DNA of 64,000 nucleotides from Pseudoduganella lutea (GCF_004209755.1 NZ_CP035913.1:6634001-6698000), one strand, 5' to 3'; counted from the first letter of the stretch, positions 46,134-56,154 are shown. Numbers and translations are program-made. The notes: generated by a model from the sequence alone, not told the origin.

Positions 46134-46315
46134 AATGTTCTCCTTCGCTGGTAATAGCTGTTCGCGTGGCTTACCGCGTTGGTTCCCGGCAGGGCGCCGG
46201 ACCGGTACTCCAGATCAATGCGAACGTTACAAGTCATCAACATCGCCAGCAAGACAAGCCAGGGTTGAATCAGTAGTGCCGTTCCGGCACAAATCCGGTT
46301 GGTGAGACGCGGGCG

Positions 46316-46340
46316 AAAAAAAACCGGGCCATGGCCCGGT
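46316..46340 (-). terminator. Rho-independent terminator of the cytochrome c gene
   Basis: On the minus strand the perfect stem CCGGGCCATGGCCCGG (46339-46324) is followed directly by eight T. It lies about 20 bases past the cytochrome stop, so the cytochrome is a separate transcript from the hydroxylase operon. Confidence 0.93.
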
Positions 46341-46358
46341 CAAGTTTGGCAGGAGACA

Positions 46359-46670
46359 TTATTTCTGCTCGAGGATCCATCTCACGAGCGTGTGCGCTTC
46401 AGCTTCGCTGACCTGCGGGCTGGGCGGCATCGGGATCGGGCCCCATACGCCGGAACCGCCCTTGATGACTTTCGCGACCAGCTTTGCTTCGGCATCCTCT
46501 TGGCCGGCATACTTCGCGGCCACGTCCTTGTATGCAGGGCCGACCAGCTTGTTTGCGACCGCATGGCACGCTATGCAGTTCTTGGCCTTCGCCAGGTCGG
46601 CGCTCGCCAGGGCATGATTGGATATGGCAAAACAGTCCAGTAATGTGCCGGCGATGATGAAGTGTTTCAT
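46359..46670 (-). CDS. Class I cytochrome c (c551/c552-like)
   Basis: A 103-aa periplasmic electron carrier. The start is the ATG of MKHFIIAGTLLD, with GGAGAAGACC before it; the frame upstream is not signal-like. Signal peptide at residues 1-22 (cleavage near ALAS). Haem motif CIACH, distal Met in WGPIPMPPSPQVSEAEA, and a closing helix VRWILEQK, all typical of small c551/c552 proteins. Located upstream of, and on the same strand as, the IorAB genes, so it is a likely electron acceptor for them, though it has its own terminator. Confidence 0.95.
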   Translation of the reverse strand: MKHFIIAGTLLDCFAISNHALASADLAKAKNCIACHAVANKLVGPAYKDVAAKYAGQEDAEAKLVAKVIKGGSGVWGPIPMPPSPQVSEAEAHTLVRWILEQK

Positions 46671-46890
46671 GGTCTTCTCCAGATAGGGTCCTGGCCGGAT
46701 TCTAGCCGCCGCACGGGCGTCCGATTCATGCGCCCGCGGCACAACTGAAACGACAGTGGGCGGTATTGGCGTGTCAACAGCTGGCTGGTAACTTCGGACT
46801 CAGGCAGCCATGGCCGGCGTTCATCCGGACGGCGGCATGGTGATGAGCGGCGCGCTCCTGCGCGCCGGCCTTCGCTGGAGGAAGCACATC

Positions 46891-47915
46891 ATGCAGTACA
46901 GAAGACTCGGTAACACCGGCATAATCGTGTCGCGCCTCTGCCTGGGAGGCATGACGTTTGGGGGTAAGGCAACTCCCCCTATGACAAGGTCGGCGGGCTA
47001 TCGCTCCAGGAGACCGATGCGATCGTTGGGGAAGCCATCGACCTGGGTATCAATTTTATCGACACGGCGGACGTCTACGCCGCCGGCGAATCGGAAAGCC
47101 TGCTGGGTCAGGTCCTGTCGGGGTGCCGGGACAATATCGTGCTGGCGACGAAATTCCATGCGCCGACGGGCAAGGGCCCCAACGATGCTGGCCAATCGCG
47201 CCTGCACCTGATGCGTGGCCTGGAGGACAGCCTGCGCCGTTTGCGCACGGACCATATTGACCTGTATCAGGTCCATAACTTCGATGCCCTGACGCCCGTC
47301 GAGGAGACACTGCGTGCCTTGGACGACGCGGTCTGCGCCGGGAAGATCCGGTACATCGGCTGTTCGAACCTGGCAGCATGGCAGGTAGCCCGCGCGCTCG
47401 GTGTCTCGGCCCTGCGTGGCTGGTCTGCCTATGCTTCCGTGCAGGCTTGCTACTCGCTCGCCGTCCGCGACATTGAGCGCGAGATCCTGCCGCTGGCGAT
47501 CGACCAGCACCTGGGCCTGATGGCCTGGAGCCCGCTGGCCGGCGGGCTGCTGTCCGGGAAGTTCGGACGGGAAGGCGGCACCGATGCGAACGCGCGGCGG
47601 ATGCATATCGATTTCCCTCCGGTCGATACCGAACATGGATATCGCGTGATCGATGCGATCAGGCCGGTCGCGGCGCGGCACGACGTGAGCCCTGCGCGGA
47701 TCGCCCTGGCCTGGGTGCTGGCGCAAGCCGGGGTGACGTGCGCGATCGTGGGCGCGCGGCGCGCCGAGCAGCTGCGGGACAATGCCGGGGCGCTGGATGT
47801 CGTGCTGACCGACCAAGATCTGGCGGAACTGGATGCCGCTACCAAGCTGGCGCCGTCCTATCCTGGCTGGGTGCAGGCGACAACCAATGCCCACCGGGAG
47901 AAATTCCTGCGCTGA
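46891..47915 (+). pseudogene. Aldo/keto reductase, one-base frameshift
   Basis: The ATG (MQYRRLGNTGIIVSRLCLGG) has GGAGGA before it. The frame breaks in a run of five C at 46975-46979; with one more C the protein continues as KATPPYDKVGGLSLQETDAI and runs to the end at 47915 (about 341 aa, normal length). Intact family features after the break: the catalytic Asp/Tyr pair in NFIDTADVYAAGES, Lys in VLATKFHAPTG, His in YQVHNFDALTP and the NADPH-binding AIVGARRAEQLRDN. The gap length is one base short of a multiple of three. Either a recent inactivation or a sequencing error; otherwise the gene looks under normal constraint. Confidence 0.85.
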
Positions 47916-48054
47916 CAGGAATAGCGCTCGTTCGGTCCGGCCCTTGTCCTCAGCGGTAAATCGTTGTCGACCGGCAGTGGCCGGCTTGCCCTAACTCCTG
48001 GCTCCCTTCCTGCCGACTTTCAGTGGTCCGCAGCGATCTAACCGCGAACTTGCC

Positions 48055-49823
48055 ATGCACGATTTGCTGATCACTCCCTTGGTGTTCCTCATTGCAGCCG
48101 TCCTGCTGGTCCCGCTGGCGCAGCGCCTCGGCCTTGGTTCCGTGCTCGGCTACCTGATTGCCGGAGCCATGATCGGCCCCTGGGGCCTGGCATTGATTAC
48201 CCGCATCGACCGGATCAGCCACGTCGCTGAGATCGGCGTGGTGCTGATGCTGTTCCTCATCGGGCTCGAGTTGCAGCCCGCGAAACTGACCGCGATGCGT
48301 GCATTGGTACTGGGTGGCGGTGCATTGCAAATGATGGCCTGCAGCGTGGCGCTCGGGCGGTCGGATGGCTGCTGGGTATTTCCTGGACCGGTGCGTGCGT
48401 CGCCGGCATCGCCCTGGCCCTGTCCTCGACCGCCATCGCCGTGCAGAACATGAACGAGCGCTGCATGGAGCAAACCCCGGGTGGCAAGGCGGCGTTCGCC
48501 ATTCTGCTGTTCCAGGATATGGCGGCCATCCCGGTTCTAGTCGCGGTGCCGTTGCTGGGCGGTGCCGGCACGGCCAGTTTCAACTGGCCATGGGCATTTG
48601 GCGCGGTAGCCGGCGTATTGGTCGTCGGGCGGTATCTCATGCGGCCGGCGCTGCACCTTATTGCGCGCACGGGGCTGCGTGAAATCTTCACGGCATTTGC
48701 GCTGCTGCTGGTCCTTGGCATCGCGCAACTGATGGCGCTTGCCAATCTTTCGATGGGGCTTGGCGCCTTCCTGGCCGGCGTGCTGCTGGCGAGTTCGGAG
48801 TATCGCAAGGCGCTGGAGACCGACCTAGAGCCGCTCAAGGGCTTACTGCTCGGATTGTTCTTTACGTCGGTCGGCATGTCCGTCAACTTCGGCTTGCTCG
48901 CCGATGGCCCCGCGCGCATTGCGATGCTTACCGTCGCGTATGTGGTGCTGAAGATGGCGCTGCTGTGGCTGACCGCGCGTGCGCTTCCTGTTCCGCCGGT
49001 GCAGAGGTGGCCGTTCGCAGGGGTGTTGGCGCAAGGGAGCGAATTCGCGTTCGTCTTGCTGGCGGTGGCCGCCACCGCAGGTTTGTTATCCGCAGCCTGG
49101 CAAGAAACGCTGGTGCTGGTGGTCGCGATGTCGATGGCGTTCACGCCGCTCGGGGTGGCAAGCGGCGAGTGGTTGAGCCGACGTCAATATGCACAGGCAC
49201 TCCCGCCACCCGATGCGATCGACCCGGATGGTGCCAAGGTCATCATCGCGCGCTTCGGCCGGGTGGGGCAGATCGCCGGTCGCATGCTGGCCGCGTCCGG
49301 CATCGGCATGACCGTGCTGGACAACGATCCAGACCTTATCGACATGCTGCGCAACTACGGCATGCGGGTATTCTATGGCGATGCGACCCGCCTGGATTTG
49401 CTGCGCAGTGCGGATGCCAACAAGGCAGTCCTCTTGATCAATGCAATCGACAACAACGAGAGTAGCCTGCGCCTGACCGATCTGGTACGCGAACATTTCC
49501 CGCATTTGAAGATGATCGCCAGGGCACGCAACGTGGCGCACCTGTTCGAACTGCGCGAGCGCGGCGTGGACATCATCGAGCGTGAGACATTCGAATCGGC
49601 ACTGCTGATCGGACAGCGGGCCCTGGAGCAACTGGGGCTGGATGCCGCCGGGGCAGCGCGCGCAAAGGAGATCTTCCGTTCGCATAACCTCGACACGCTC
49701 GAGTCGATGTTCCCGCTCTATCATGACGAAAGTCCTCTGGTGTCGGCGGAGCGTAAGGCCCGGGAGGAACTAGCGCAATCACTCGAACATGACCGGCGCA
49801 GCATCGAACGCACTCAAACTTGA
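48055..49823 (+). pseudogene. CPA2-family K+/H+ antiporter (KefBC-like), one-base frameshift
   Basis: The ATG at 48055 opens a membrane protein ([32 protein letters not shown]) that leaves frame at 48355-48360. One extra G would give [20 protein letters not shown] and join smoothly to the second frame, which runs to 49823. Total about 590 aa. It keeps 11-12 membrane helices and a C-terminal TrkA-N nucleotide-binding domain (VIIARFGRVGQIAGRMLAAS). In that domain the first Gly of the G-x-G-x-x-G loop is Arg. Function in the family: potassium or glutathione-gated efflux in electrophile stress. As sequenced it is broken; a read error is possible. Confidence 0.85.
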
Positions 49824-49903
49824 ATCGCTGTCTGCTTCCAATATATACGCAGCCATATAGATGCCTCTTGGGAAAAACTATAAGGAGGTCTGGCGGCATT
49901 GCC

Positions 49904-50311
49904 GTGCTCGATGGCGCAGGTTTCCGATCGACGCGCGTGATGATGCGGTGGCTCATCGAACAGTGCATGGCGAAGGCGCAGTTGGGGGGCGCTACGGTGG
50001 CGCAGTCCGACGCCTGGAACGTCCTCCTGTTGAATAACACGCCGCGGGTACGGATTGCCCTCGCGTCACGCCGCCGATACCCCGACACATTGCGCCACTG
50101 GCGTGTCCCGATGCGCCATGACAAAGCGTCCGATTTCGTCCTGTGCGCACTACTCGACCGAGGCAACGACGAAATCGAGCAATTCATGTTACTCGCAACT
50201 GAAACTTTTGAGCAAGGCAGCCTGTTCGTCTGTGAGCGGACGATTGCCTGCTACCACCAACAATGTTTCGCGACACTCGACAAGGTATGCGGCCTAACAC
50301 CGGGTCGGTAG
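49904..50311 (+). CDS. Hypothetical protein, start uncertain
   Basis: The frame is open from 49820 to 50311; the likely beginning is a GTG at 49904, 14 bases after AAGGAGGT, or an ATT at 49898, eight bases after it. The product, about 135 aa, reads LDGAGFRSTRVMMRWLIEQC, then a basic stretch (PRVRIALASRRRYPDTLRHW) and LLATETFEQGSLFVCERTI. The last part faintly resembles the C-terminal region of large serine recombinases or of ParB-neighbourhood proteins, but not enough to name it. It lies just ahead of the PRTRC-linked SbcCD-like operon on the opposite strand. It could be a truncated gene end. Confidence 0.4.
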   Translation: MLDGAGFRSTRVMMRWLIEQCMAKAQLGGATVAQSDAWNVLLLNNTPRVRIALASRRRYPDTLRHWRVPMRHDKASDFVLCALLDRGNDEIEQFMLLATETFEQGSLFVCERTIACYHQQCFATLDKVCGLTPGR

Positions 50312-50720
50312 AGAATAACGATCGCTGTGAAGACAATGGCAGCCGACCCTGGTCACGGGACACAACGGCCTCTGCCATTCTGGGGTAAAACCCTGTCGAT
50401 GATATCGTACCTATTTCTTCGCGACGGAACATGTACTTAGCAAGCTCGCGACAAGGACCCGTCGCATGGGAGCAGTACGCGTACAGGCGCATTAGATAAG
50501 CGGACTATACATCGCATGGCCGGAACATCCGAGCATCATCCCTCTCGAAGCGATCACAGCAAACTAGGAAGTTTCTGCTTGTTGACTGGTTGAATCGCCC
50601 CGGCTTTCATAGAGGCTGGCTAGTGTGAGTCAGGCCGTAACGCAGTTTCGTTCCATGCTGCGCTTAGTCTCCGCTCATGGTTGAACACGCGGCGAGAGAG
50701 ATTGTCGGTCCACTCCCTTT
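50312..50720. other. Intergenic gap before SbcC-like gene
   Basis: About 410 bases between convergent genes. No gene and no strong hairpin seen. Composition is lower in GC than the SbcC-like gene beside it. Confidence 0.45.
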
Positions 50721-53147
50721 TCACGTTGCGTAACGTTCCAGATCGATCACCGCATCCGCCATTTCCGACAACTCGGTCGTATGCGAGATGAAGTATTCCT
50801 GCGTGTAGCCGCCGATGCGCAGCACCTCGCGCTTCATCGCCATGAAGCGACGCTTGTGCGGGGCGTCAAATGCGCCATCGGCCTCGTCGGAGAACAGGGT
50901 GGCGTAGCGCGGCCCGTCGGCCCGGGCCAGGTAGAGCGCCATGGCCCGGGTCAGGCATTCGTTGATCCAGATGCGCTCGCCGCCACTCATCTTGGTGACA
51001 CTCTTGGTCGCGTTGCTGTGCGCGTCGTGCACGGCGATGTCGAAGCCTTCGCGCAGTTCGCCCTTGGCCGTCGCGAGCTGGGTCTGAATCGAAAGGGAGA
51101 AACGCGGTCCATAACAGGCCAGTAGCAGCTGGTTAGCCAAGTGCGACAACTCCGGCCCGGCGTCATCGATGGCCAGCGCGATGATGCCATCGTTGCCCAG
51201 TGCCTTGTTCAGCAGGGACCACTGCTCCAGGTGCTGCGCCACCTGTTGTATCCGGCGTTCCTGCGCCTCGCACGCGCGGCGCTGCTGCGCTTCCTGGCGC
51301 GCCAGTTCCCTGGCACGTTCCTGCTCGCGCAGGGCTGCCAGTTGCGCCTGCTCCGCAGCTTGCAGGCGCGCGCTGGCCTGTTCGCAGTGGGCAACGGCCT
51401 GTGTCAGCGCTTGCGCGTTGAACGTGGCAGGGAGGTCGGCCAGCAGCGCGTCGATGCGCTGTACCGCTTCGCAAGGCCGTGCAAGCTTCTGCCGCCGATT
51501 GTTGAGTTCGGCAATCTTGCGCCGCTGCGCGCCGTATTCCTTTTCTTCTTCAGCGGCTGCGGCGATGCATTGCTGGGTGTGGGCAGCGAGGCGCGCTTCG
51601 ACCTCCGTCAGCATGCAGCCGGACTGCGCCAGCAATGCGCAGCGGGCGGCGAGACGTTCACACCCGGCAAGGCGCTCGCGGCTGCGGGCCAAGCGTGCTT
51701 CCGCCCGCGCCACGGCGGCGCGCAGGGGCTCGATCTGCCCTGCCTGCTGGCGCAGCCCAGCGATCTCGTGGTCCAGCCGCGCATGCGCCGCGTTCAGGCG
51801 CGCCGCCACGGCGCTGGCGTCGGGCAGCAGGGCGTGGGCCGAGTGTGCGTCCGCCAGCAGCTTGCAGCCGCTTTGCAACGACATCCCCGCGCATGGCACC
51901 TCGGCCGTCAGCATGAACCGCTGTCGCAACTCCTGGGCCTTCAGTGCCGCCTGGCCGGCCTCGCGTTCGATGGCGGCCCGCTGGCTTTGCGCCAGCCGCA
52001 GGTCGGCGGCAACGCGCTCGGCACTTGCCAAGCTCTGGTGCAGTCCCCCTAGCAGGGCTGCGCGTCGCTGGACCACGGTGCGCCAACGCGGCAACCGTCG
52101 CGCGGCGCGCTCGGCATGCTGGACCTGTTCCAGCGACGCCTGCAGCGTGGTGCGCTGCGCACGCAAGGAGGCGAGGGCAGTCTCGCGATGGCTGGCGCGC
52201 TGGGCATGGCGTTCGGCCATCTCGTCGAAGGCGGCACCCTCGCGCCGGCACTCGGTATCGAGCGCATCGATGGCACGCTGCCGCTCGGCGAGCGTGGCAG
52301 TCCGTTCGGCCAGCAGTTGTGCACGTCGTGCCTCGTGGGTGGCGGCCAGCGCCTGGTCCGCCCGCAGGGCCGCCAGCGCGGTGCGCTTGGCATCCAGCCG
52401 CGCGGCGGCCACGTTGCGATTGTGACGCGCCAGCTCCGCCCTGACGTCATCGCCGCCCAATTGGTGCCATTCGGCGGCCAGCCGCACCAGCTGCTGGCGC
52501 TGGTGCAGCACCTGCTGCTGCGCAGTTTGCAGGCCGGCGCGTAGCAGGCGCTGGACCTCGGCCGCGCGTTCGCCCCGTGCCCGCACCGCATCCAGGCGCA
52601 GCAGGTCGGCCAGCAGGCTCTTGATCTCGCCATTGCGATAGCTCGATAGCTGGCGTCGCTGCTGGGCGGAGAACGCCGTGCTGAAGAAGGTGGTGCCCGA
52701 TCCGGCAATGCCTTCCACGCAGCGGCTGTAGGTGTCCATCCGGCCGTCCGAGACGGTGCCATCCGGCAGGCGCATCGGTATCCAGCCCTGTTCGCTCAAC
52801 CAGTGCAGGTAGGCTTCAGTGCGGCGCTTGCCATTCATGCGGATCACCAGGTGGCTGCGGTAGCGCACGCCGTCCATGACCCACTCCAGTTCCTTGTGGT
52901 TCTCCGGCAGGTAGACCTCGTCGTAGTAGGAGAACGCACCCAGACCGTCGGCCCCGGCACGCGAGGGCATGACGGGGTAGGGGGTCATGTTGTCGAGGAT
53001 GGTGCTTTTGCCGCGTCCGTTACGCCCGGTCAGCGCCACCAGCTGGGCGCCGCCGGTTTCGGCCTCGAAGTCGAGGGTAATCGTCTCACGGCCCAGGCCA
53101 TCGCGGATACCGCAAAAGCCGGTCAGGGTTTGCTTCAACGGGATCAC
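50721..53147 (-). CDS. SbcC-like SMC-family ATPase
   Basis: An 808-aa SMC/Rad50-type ATPase, the presumed partner of the SbcD-like nuclease just upstream. It starts at GTG with AAAGGAG before it. Walker A is ALTGRNGRGKSTILDN (residues about 38-53), the ABC signature is KMSGGERIWINECLT, and Walker B is LFSDEADGAFDAPHKRR near the end. In between are about 500 residues of Ala/Arg/Gln/Glu-rich coiled coil. At the tip, AEVPCAGMSLQSGCKLLADA offers two Cys eight residues apart in place of the C-x2-C zinc hook of SbcC. Such shortened SbcC-like proteins are common near PRTRC genes. Likely role: DNA end processing or tethering. Confidence 0.88.
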   Translation of the reverse strand: MIPLKQTLTGFCGIRDGLGRETITLDFEAETGGAQLVALTGRNGRGKSTILDNMTPYPVMPSRAGADGLGAFSYYDEVYLPENHKELEWVMDGVRYRSHLVIRMNGKRRTEAYLHWLSEQGWIPMRLPDGTVSDGRMDTYSRCVEGIAGSGTTFFSTAFSAQQRRQLSSYRNGEIKSLLADLLRLDAVRARGERAAEVQRLLRAGLQTAQQQVLHQRQQLVRLAAEWHQLGGDDVRAELARHNRNVAAARLDAKRTALAALRADQALAATHEARRAQLLAERTATLAERQRAIDALDTECRREGAAFDEMAERHAQRASHRETALASLRAQRTTLQASLEQVQHAERAARRLPRWRTVVQRRAALLGGLHQSLASAERVAADLRLAQSQRAAIEREAGQAALKAQELRQRFMLTAEVPCAGMSLQSGCKLLADAHSAHALLPDASAVAARLNAAHARLDHEIAGLRQQAGQIEPLRAAVARAEARLARSRERLAGCERLAARCALLAQSGCMLTEVEARLAAHTQQCIAAAAEEEKEYGAQRRKIAELNNRRQKLARPCEAVQRIDALLADLPATFNAQALTQAVAHCEQASARLQAAEQAQLAALREQERARELARQEAQQRRACEAQERRIQQVAQHLEQWSLLNKALGNDGIIALAIDDAGPELSHLANQLLLACYGPRFSLSIQTQLATAKGELREGFDIAVHDAHSNATKSVTKMSGGERIWINECLTRAMALYLARADGPRYATLFSDEADGAFDAPHKRRFMAMKREVLRIGGYTQEYFISHTTELSEMADAVIDLERYAT

Positions 53148-53159
53148 GGCGTGCTCCTT

Positions 53160-54455
53160 TCATGCGGTGAGTGGGCCTTGCGGCTCCCAGGGACGATTCC
53201 ATAATCCCTCACCGTTCTCGGCGTGCAAGTCGGCCTCCTCGACTTGCGCGGCGAGCAGTTGCTGCGCAATCGCCTCGGGCCCCTGTTGCTCCAGCGCGTG
53301 CAGGCACGCCAGCAGCGGCGCGGCATCGGTGGCGGTCGCCTTCGCCCAGGTGGCCAGTTGCGCGCGCAGGTCGTGGGTACGGGCCATGCCCGCCGCGCGA
53401 GAGCGCCCCACCGGCAGCACGCGGCCTTCCAGCTTGATGCCGGCCGCGCTAACCAGCGTGGCGGCGATGGCGTCGCGATCGACCGCGTGGGCGGCTTCCT
53501 CGGCGATGCTCCAGCGAACGCGTACCCAGGCGCCTTTCAAATCATGCTCGGCGGCGAAGGCCGACAGGGTGGCCAGGTCGGGGGCGCCGTCGAAGACGAG
53601 TTCGTGGGTGCGGCGTGCTGGCGTCGGGATGTGCGTGGCGCGGGCACCGTGCGCATCGATCTCCCACAGCAGGAAGCCCTTGTCACCCTGTTCGCTGTAG
53701 TGCAGCCGTCCGATCGACCCTGGATAGGCGATGAGCCGCTCGCCCTCGCGCCACGCCTGATGCTTGTGGATATGGCCAAGCATGAAGGCGCTGGCACCGG
53801 CCGCAAACAGGGCGCCGGTGGTCAATTCGTGATCCAGCCCGGCCATGGGCACGCCATGCTCCGTGGTGCAACCGCGCACTGTGCCGTGCGACAGGCCGAT
53901 GGTTGGCAGGCCCTGTGCGCGGGCGGCAGCGTTGACGGGCGCCAGTCCGGCCAGCAGGGTCGCGAGCTGTTCGCCCATCGCGTTAGTGGCATTGCCGGCA
54001 CCGACGGTCGCCGTCAGCGTGGCCTTGTTCAGCGTGGGAATACAACTGCACAGAAGCCGTGCGTTGTCGGGGACAGCGGTGAACCGCCAGGTGGCTGAGG
54101 GTTCCCAGCCACCGCGATCGAGCAGCGCCACCTGCTCGATCCGGTCGCTTACATGGATGGGATGGCGCCCGCCCAGCAGGGCGAATAGGCGCAACAGGCC
54201 AGGCGGCTCGTGGCTGAACGTGCCTTGCAGGAGCAGCACGGGGCAATGGTCTGCCAGGCGTCGAAGGTTCCGTGCCAGCGCGGCAAAGGCCGGGGAATGG
54301 GCGGGCAGGGCGTGGTCGGTACTGTCGCCGGTGACAATGGCAACATCCACGCTTCGCCGGATGGCCTCGTCCACCGCGAAGCGGAAGCACGGGTCCACTT
54401 CGGACAGGGTTTCGTCCGAATAGTGCAGGTCGGAGAAGTGTGCAATCGTGAGCAT
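53160..54455 (-). CDS. SbcD-like metallophosphoesterase
   Basis: A 431-aa calcineurin-like phosphoesterase of the Mre11/SbcD type. The start is MLTIAHFSDLHYSD, behind AAGGAG. Metal motifs: D-x-H in FSDLHY, GD in AIVTGDSTDHAL, and the C-terminal H and GHxH in GLSHGTVRG and MLGHIHKHQAW. The usual GNHD reads LLQGTFSHEPPG, so the catalytic Asn-His-Asp is changed to a T-F-S-H-E sequence, which seems usual for this PRTRC-linked subgroup. Twelve bases separate it from the SbcC-like gene and ten from the RDF-like gene. Probably a nuclease or DNA-end-binding protein. Confidence 0.85.
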   Translation of the reverse strand: MLTIAHFSDLHYSDETLSEVDPCFRFAVDEAIRRSVDVAIVTGDSTDHALPAHSPAFAALARNLRRLADHCPVLLLQGTFSHEPPGLLRLFALLGGRHPIHVSDRIEQVALLDRGGWEPSATWRFTAVPDNARLLCSCIPTLNKATLTATVGAGNATNAMGEQLATLLAGLAPVNAAARAQGLPTIGLSHGTVRGCTTEHGVPMAGLDHELTTGALFAAGASAFMLGHIHKHQAWREGERLIAYPGSIGRLHYSEQGDKGFLLWEIDAHGARATHIPTPARRTHELVFDGAPDLATLSAFAAEHDLKGAWVRVRWSIAEEAAHAVDRDAIAATLVSAAGIKLEGRVLPVGRSRAAGMARTHDLRAQLATWAKATATDAAPLLACLHALEQQGPEAIAQQLLAAQVEEADLHAENGEGLWNRPWEPQGPLTA

Positions 54456-54465
54456 GGTGCGCTCC

Positions 54466-55800
54466 TTAGTGTTGGGCGCCGGGTTCTGCATGGATGCGGG
54501 CACGCAATCCATCGGGATCGCCCTGCATGCGCGTCAACTCGGCCAGCACGCGCTTAACGCCTTGGGCATTGCGACACCAGCCCTCTCCCCATGTCCGGTT
54601 CAGATAGGTATCCAGCTCGGCGCGGTCGGCGCCCAGACTGACGGCCAGCGCATAGACCGCATCCACGCCGGTACCTGATTCGTTCGTACAGGCTGCTTGC
54701 ACTGGCGCTGGTTGGTTGGCGCGGGAACTGTGCGCCGCGTCACGCGCTGCCTCATTCACCGGCTGGTGCGCCTGGGGCATAGTATCGGGCAGCATGTCGT
54801 GCATGATCGGCTCGCCACCTTGCAGGGCCTGGACTGCCGCGTCTGCCATGCGCAGCGTGGCGTCATCATCGCGCTGGTCGAGGAGGGCGGCCACGTCCAC
54901 CGGCGCTTCCAGTTCGATGATCCAGTGCGCGTTGCGCACCGGTTGTCCCGTCTTCTGGTCGAGATGCGACACCTCGCGCAGCTTCTTGGTGAGGTAGAAC
55001 GTCGTGCCCTGCCGGTCGAGGAAGCCTGCGATGCGTCCGCCGCGCAGGAAGGCAATGGCTTCGAAGCGCTCGATGGCGCGCGACAGGGCATAGAAGCTGT
55101 TGGTGTGCAGCTCGAAGGCGTCGAGCGAACGGATACCGGGAATGTAGAAGAGGAAGCGGCCTGACAGGTTGCACTGACGGTGCTGGAATTCGGGACAGCG
55201 TTCGGGATCGCACAGGCCGCCGTTGTCGGGGCGGGGCTGCGTACCCCGTCCACCGAATGTGCGCACGGCACGCTGACTCCGCGCGTCGATCGTGGCCGGC
55301 GCGAACATCATGCAGCGCCGGGTCTGGCCGTCGGCCGAGTATTCGCTCCAGTAGCGCTTTTCGTTGCGTGTCCAGCAAGCCAGTTCGTGCGGCATGACGC
55401 TTTGCCAGGCGTCGGCAGGGAAGAGGACGGGAAAGCGGTACAGGCGAATGACACCGTCGCCGCGGTCCTCGCCATAGGCGTCGAGAATTTGGCTGGCAAC
55501 CGCAGGATTGGGGAAGTCGTTGGGCCGTACGGTGAACCACGCCACGTTCTTCGGAACGAGCGGCGTTTTCACGTCCGGGAACTGTTCGGCGATCTTCTGC
55601 TCGATCTGCTCGAAGGTGGCCTGATGCGCCAGGCCATCGTCATACAGGGCCCGGATCCGGGGATCGCTGGCGGCAGCCTTGGTCAATACCTTGATGCCGG
55701 CTCGGATCCTGCCGGCCGTGGGAATGCGGGGTTGTTGGCGGCCAAGAATCGTCGCCGGGACAGTCGAGATTGCTTGCGCCGCAACGGTAGGGTTGCTCAT
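54466..55800 (-). CDS. RDF-like / metal-binding protein, PRTRC-associated
   Basis: A 444-aa protein, first gene of the operon, ATG preceded by GGAGGC. It resembles the recombination directionality factor-like (phage Gp3-like) family often annotated as hydrolase or metal-binding protein. A zinc-type cluster is visible in GGLCDPERCPEFQHRQCNLS (Cys-x4-Cys-x4-His-x2-Cys), then RFLFYIPGIRSLDAFELHT and a DRQGTTFYLTKKLREV region. The C-terminal third is variable and helical. True RDFs control phage integrase direction, but no integrase is present, so the role here is probably different. Its fixed pairing with SbcD/SbcC-like genes is the best clue. Confidence 0.75.
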   Translation of the reverse strand: MSNPTVAAQAISTVPATILGRQQPRIPTAGRIRAGIKVLTKAAASDPRIRALYDDGLAHQATFEQIEQKIAEQFPDVKTPLVPKNVAWFTVRPNDFPNPAVASQILDAYGEDRGDGVIRLYRFPVLFPADAWQSVMPHELACWTRNEKRYWSEYSADGQTRRCMMFAPATIDARSQRAVRTFGGRGTQPRPDNGGLCDPERCPEFQHRQCNLSGRFLFYIPGIRSLDAFELHTNSFYALSRAIERFEAIAFLRGGRIAGFLDRQGTTFYLTKKLREVSHLDQKTGQPVRNAHWIIELEAPVDVAALLDQRDDDATLRMADAAVQALQGGEPIMHDMLPDTMPQAHQPVNEAARDAAHSSRANQPAPVQAACTNESGTGVDAVYALAVSLGADRAELDTYLNRTWGEGWCRNAQGVKRVLAELTRMQGDPDGLRARIHAEPGAQH

Positions 55801-56154
55801 GGTTGCCTCCGGATGTCTCGCTTTGGGAATGGACCTATCTTCCCATCAGACTTGAGAGGTGCAAGTCCAGGGAGTAGCAGAGCTTGTCCGGCAAATCGTA
55901 GGAAACCCACCATGGGCTTCGAACGGTTAGACCGACACTTTCTGCCTTCATACGCCCAGGCGATGCTCATAAACAATCACAATTTTGAGTAGGATGGCTG
56001 CCGCTGAGCCGCATAATTCACCCTATACAAGAGTCATCCGTGTACAGACCAAGTGCGACGCTACTGGCAAGCTCTGCTCTGCAACCGCGCCTGTCTCATC
56101 AAGAAGGCTCGCGCTTGACAAATAATCGACATCAATCGGACCTGTCCACAACCC
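55801..56154. other. Divergent intergenic region
   Basis: About 350 bases between the RDF-like gene (minus) and GH105 (plus). No gene seen. It should hold both promoters; no clear palindrome was found. Confidence 0.4.

Noticed and set aside
48257..49144. Minus-strand 295-codon frame within the antiporter gene
   Set aside because: Shadow frame; Ser/Ala/Pro-rich and opposite clear membrane helices.
49861..50036. 58-codon frame starting MPLGKNYKEVWRHC in front of the hypothetical gene
   Set aside because: Ends early, overlaps the better frame, and becomes Arg/Gly-rich; probably chance.
51169..52425. 418-codon plus-strand frame opposite the SbcC-like gene
   Set aside because: Ser/Ala/Cys-rich mirror of the coiled coil; not a gene.
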